The notes under the pieces: model-generated
Seen by the model: only the letters and a program-made list of their open reading frames with translations
Told to the model about the DNA's origin: nothing
Databases searched by the model: none
Part shown: positions 61,332 through 64,000 of the stretch, one piece after another
How the letters are laid out: every line of letters starts with the position of its first letter
Position numbering within the stretch: the first letter of the stretch is position 1
Translations under genes and position numbers: made by a program
Assembly: GCF_036030735.1 (NCBI RefSeq)
Contig: NZ_CP107928.1
Location: 8,308,001 to 8,372,000 of the forward strand
Direction of reading: 5' to 3'
Source: Streptomyces sp. NBC_00425
GTDB lineage: Bacteria > Actinomycetota > Actinomycetes > Streptomycetales > Streptomycetaceae
DNA length: 64,000 bases

Positions 61332-62798
61332 TCAGCGCTGCAGTGTCAGCAGACCCGGACGGTAGGGCAGGAGACCGTAGTCGCCGCCGGAGTTGGGGTT
61401 GCGCCCCTGGTAGAGCAACTGCAGGTGGCAGGGATCGACGGTCATGGTCTGGTCGGGGCCGGTGCGGATCAGTTCGCCATGGCTGATGTCGTTGGTCCAC
61501 GTGGCGCCGCTGTTGGCCTTACCGGCGAAGGGGTTGCTCTCGGTCGCGGCCTGGGGTGTCCACGAGCCGTTCAGGCTGGTGGCCGTGAACGAGCGGAAGT
61601 AGCGCCCCTGCGCGCCGATCGCCTCGACGATCATGAGGTAGCGGTTCTGGCCCTGCAGCTTGTAGACCTGCGGGGCTTCGAACAGGTTGTTCGTCGTATC
61701 GCTCATGACCACTGTCGAGCTCGCGCCGAAGCTGCCCGGGAAGTTCCCGATCGGCATGGAGGCCCGGTAGATCTTGCCGTTGTCACCGGCGAAGAACAGG
61801 TACATGTTCGTCCCGTCACCGATGAGCGTCTGGTCGATGGGTCCCGTTCCGGAGCCGGAGATGCTTCCGGAGAAGAGCACCTGCGGGGACGACCAGCCGT
61901 TCGGGTTGGTGGGGTCGCTCGACGTCCGGTAGGAGAAGGCGGTCCCGCCCCACTGGTAGGCGAGCACCCAGATGTTCTTCGGCGCGAAGTAGAAGAGCGT
62001 GGGTGCCACGGTGGAGTTCGACATCGTGTTCTGGCCGGCCGAGGCCATCTCGGGCCAGTTGGTGAACAGGCCGAAGTTCATCGAACCCCAGCGCGTCCCC
62101 GTGTCGTGCGTGGTCGCGTAGACGAGTTGCCTGCCGTTGTAGGGGACGACGGTGAAGTCCTTGAGCGAGACCCACCCGGACTTGGGCTGCGCCAGCGCGC
62201 CCGTCGACGTCCAGCGGTATGCCGACGGGAGATCGCACGAGCCGGGACCCTCCGCGCCGACCTTGACGAGCTGCCACTGCTGGTTGGTGCCGCCCCAGTC
62301 GTCGTACTGGACGACGTTCGCGCTGTCGGCGGTGGAGGCGCCCTGCACTTCGAGGGCCTTGTTGCTGTGGCGTGAGATGAACCGCACGTAGCCGTCCGAG
62401 CTGTCGGCGAGCCGCCACTGCTGGTTGGCGGCGTTCAGGTCGGCCCACTGCACGATCGAGCCGCCGTTCGCGGTGGACCAGTTGTGGACGTCCAGGACCC
62501 TGCCCGAGAGGCGGGACACGATGCGGTAGTAGCCGCCCCCGGAATCGACGAACCGCCACTGCTGCTGGCTCTGATCGTTCCTGGTCCACTGGGTGATGCG
62601 GGCGCCGTCGTCGGTCGCCATGTTGTAGACGTCCAGGGCCTTGCCACTGTTGCGGTTGACCAGCACGTACGAGGCGTTGGGGTCCACGGTCGCCGCGCCG
62701 GCCGGCTGGGCGCCGAGGAAGGTGGCCACGAGCAGCAGCGGTGCGAGGACGACGAGTAAGCGTCTCAGGTGGACCAGGGACGGGCGGTGAAACCACAT
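61332..62798 (-). CDS. secreted GH62 alpha-L-arabinofuranosidase with N-terminal ricin-type CBM (CBM13)
   Basis: A 488-residue exported enzyme. Signal peptide to about residue 35 ([20 protein letters not shown]). Three ricin-B-type units follow ([60 protein letters not shown]), each with a QW-type ending such as QQQWRF, NQQWRL or NQQWQL. From about residue 185 comes GH62: [20 protein letters not shown], the Asp in [37 protein letters not shown], and the Glu in [20 protein letters not shown]. It removes arabinose from arabinoxylan. AAAGGAGG stands before the ATG at 62798. It is divergent from the GH10 gene, with several CGAAA/TTTCG dyads between. Confidence 0.95.
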   Translation of the reverse strand: MWFHRPSLVHLRRLLVVLAPLLLVATFLGAQPAGAATVDPNASYVLVNRNSGKALDVYNMATDDGARITQWTRNDQSQQQWRFVDSGGGYYRIVSRLSGRVLDVHNWSTANGGSIVQWADLNAANQQWRLADSSDGYVRFISRHSNKALEVQGASTADSANVVQYDDWGGTNQQWQLVKVGAEGPGSCDLPSAYRWTSTGALAQPKSGWVSLKDFTVVPYNGRQLVYATTHDTGTRWGSMNFGLFTNWPEMASAGQNTMSNSTVAPTLFYFAPKNIWVLAYQWGGTAFSYRTSSDPTNPNGWSSPQVLFSGSISGSGTGPIDQTLIGDGTNMYLFFAGDNGKIYRASMPIGNFPGSFGASSTVVMSDTTNNLFEAPQVYKLQGQNRYLMIVEAIGAQGRYFRSFTATSLNGSWTPQAATESNPFAGKANSGATWTNDISHGELIRTGPDQTMTVDPCHLQLLYQGRNPNSGGDYGLLPYRPGLLTLQR

Positions 62799-62876
62799 GG
62801 GGAGGGCCTCCTTTGGGGGCAGGGGGTGAGGGGACCCCGATGAGCCACGGAGCGGGCGTGCCGGGCGTGAGGGAAT

Positions 62877-62892
62877 CTCGAAATGTTTCGAG
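62877..62892. promoter_or_regulatory. operator CTCGAAA-TG-TTTCGAG before GH62
   Basis: Seven-bp perfect arms around TG, about 80-95 bp upstream of the GH62 start. The CGAAA/TTTCG core is the same as in the 55 kb control region. Confidence 0.7.
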
Positions 62893-63099
62893 GAATTCCC
62901 GGAAGCTTTGACGCCACAAGCTAGGAATCCGGGGCTCTCCGGTCAAGGCCTGTCGCCGATCTGTCTACAAACAGCACCCCCTCATCGGGTGTGACCGGCT
63001 GTCGCGCCGGCCGGAGGCACTCGTTCCCGCCCCGCCCCTGCGGCATCCGTCGACGGCGGCTCCGGGGTTTCGCCGGTCGACCCGCCGGGATTCCGGAAG

Positions 63100-63126
63100 T
63101 TTCGCGCGAAATTCAGAAACTTTCTG
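63100..63126. promoter_or_regulatory. paired operators TTTCGCGCGAAA and CAGAAACTTTCTG
   Basis: TTTCGCGCGAAA (63100-63111) is perfectly palindromic. Two bases later CAGAAACTTTCTG (63114-63126) is a dyad around C that contains GAAACTTTC, the core I recall for repressor binding at Streptomyces lividans xylanase promoters. They lie between the divergent GH62 and GH10 genes. Confidence 0.7.
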
Positions 63127-63134
63127 CGGGGAGT

Positions 63135-63154
63135 ATTGACGAGTCATCGTCAAT
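63135..63154. promoter_or_regulatory. inverted repeat ATTGACGA-GTCA-TCGTCAAT
   Basis: Eight-bp perfect arms with a 4-nt centre. The left arm contains TTGACG, which could be a -35 box of the GH10 promoter, so a bound regulator would cover it. No convincing -10 was found. Confidence 0.55.
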
Positions 63155-63232
63155 GCCTCAATCATCCGTGCCTGAGGATCGATTGACGTCCGAGATGTCG
63201 AACCACTGCTGTGCTGCACGGCAGATCCACGC

Positions 63233-63328
63233 AGAGCCGCACCACAGAGCCGCACCAGAGCCGCACCACAGAGCCGCACCAGAGCCGCACCACAGAGCCG
63301 CACCAGAGCCGCACCAGAGCCGCACCAC
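63233..63328 (+). repeat. 24-bp composite tandem repeat (agagccgcaccac / agagccgcacc)
   Basis: Eight consecutive agagccgcacc units, alternating mostly with and without an extra ac, lie in the leader region between the operators and the GH10 start. Confidence 0.85.
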
Positions 63329-63426
63329 CCGTCGCGTTCCGCCCGCCGTACGTCACCCGACGACCGGCCGGGTGCCGTCCGTGCCGGGCGAGATCGTCCC
63401 GGTCCCATGACCGCGGTGTCCGGTGA

Positions 63427-64000
<574 letters not shown>

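Overview
The window is very GC-rich actinobacterial chromosome, almost certainly from a Streptomyces. The signs are dense leading and lagging genes with GTG, TTG and ATG starts, AGGAGG-type ribosome sites, large families of SpoIIE-type phosphatases, TetR/LacI/GntR regulators and secreted carbohydrate-active enzymes, and a xylanase at the right edge that closely resembles Streptomyces lividans XlnA as I remember it. I saw no rRNA, tRNA, CRISPR array, insertion sequence or prophage. The content (sugar uptake, secreted polysaccharide hydrolases, orphan regulators, several gene remnants) suggests an accessory or chromosome-arm region rather than the housekeeping core.

Region by region. 1-3.3 kb: end of a secreted beta-helix protein and an orphan nitrate-sensor-type histidine kinase. 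3.4-10.1 kb: a xylose-type ABC importer (xylF-xylG-xylH, minus strand) divergent from a GAF/PAS/SpoIIE phosphatase that is translationally coupled to a second XylF-like lipoprotein. 10.1-16.5 kb: zinc-ribbon protein, secreted beta-propeller, orphan LuxR-type response regulator, D-Ala-D-Ala carboxypeptidase, a membrane protein and a secreted repeat protein. 16.8-24.8 kb: small secreted protein, a frameshifted remnant, three alpha/beta hydrolases, a nucleoside-sugar epimerase-like protein, a secreted metal-dependent hydrolase with a discoidin domain, and a TetR regulator. 24.8-29.6 kb: two divergent multi-domain SpoIIE phosphatases. 29.9-42.7 kb: aromatic acid exporter-like protein, membrane proteins, FadR regulator beside a collapsed amidohydrolase, DJ-1/PfpI protein, a very large SUKH protein, LysR regulator divergent from a hydrolase plus F420-type oxidoreductase pair, and a polytopic membrane protein. 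42.9-51.5 kb: GH43 xylosidase with LacI-type operators, a ferric reductase-like protein, and an amidohydrolase/APC permease pair divergent from a TetR regulator. 51.7-64 kb: a hemicellulose cluster with a LacI regulator, a GH10-GH62 fusion, a GH43 remnant, GH27-CBM13, GH43-CBM6, a Ro60-like TROVE protein, CBM-GH62 and the start of a GH10 xylanase.

How the genes fit together: the secreted GH10, GH62, GH43 and GH27 enzymes would break down decorated arabinoxylan outside the cell, GH43 at 42.9 kb looks cytoplasmic and would split xylo-oligosaccharides, and XylFGH would import xylose. Palindromes built on CGAAA/TTTCG recur upstream of the right-hand enzyme genes and suggest common control by a LacI-family repressor. 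The most unusual arrangement is the xylFGH / phosphatase / second xylF group. Three genes (GH43 at 55.1 kb, amidohydrolase at 34.0 kb, and an unknown at 17.2 kb) are visibly broken.
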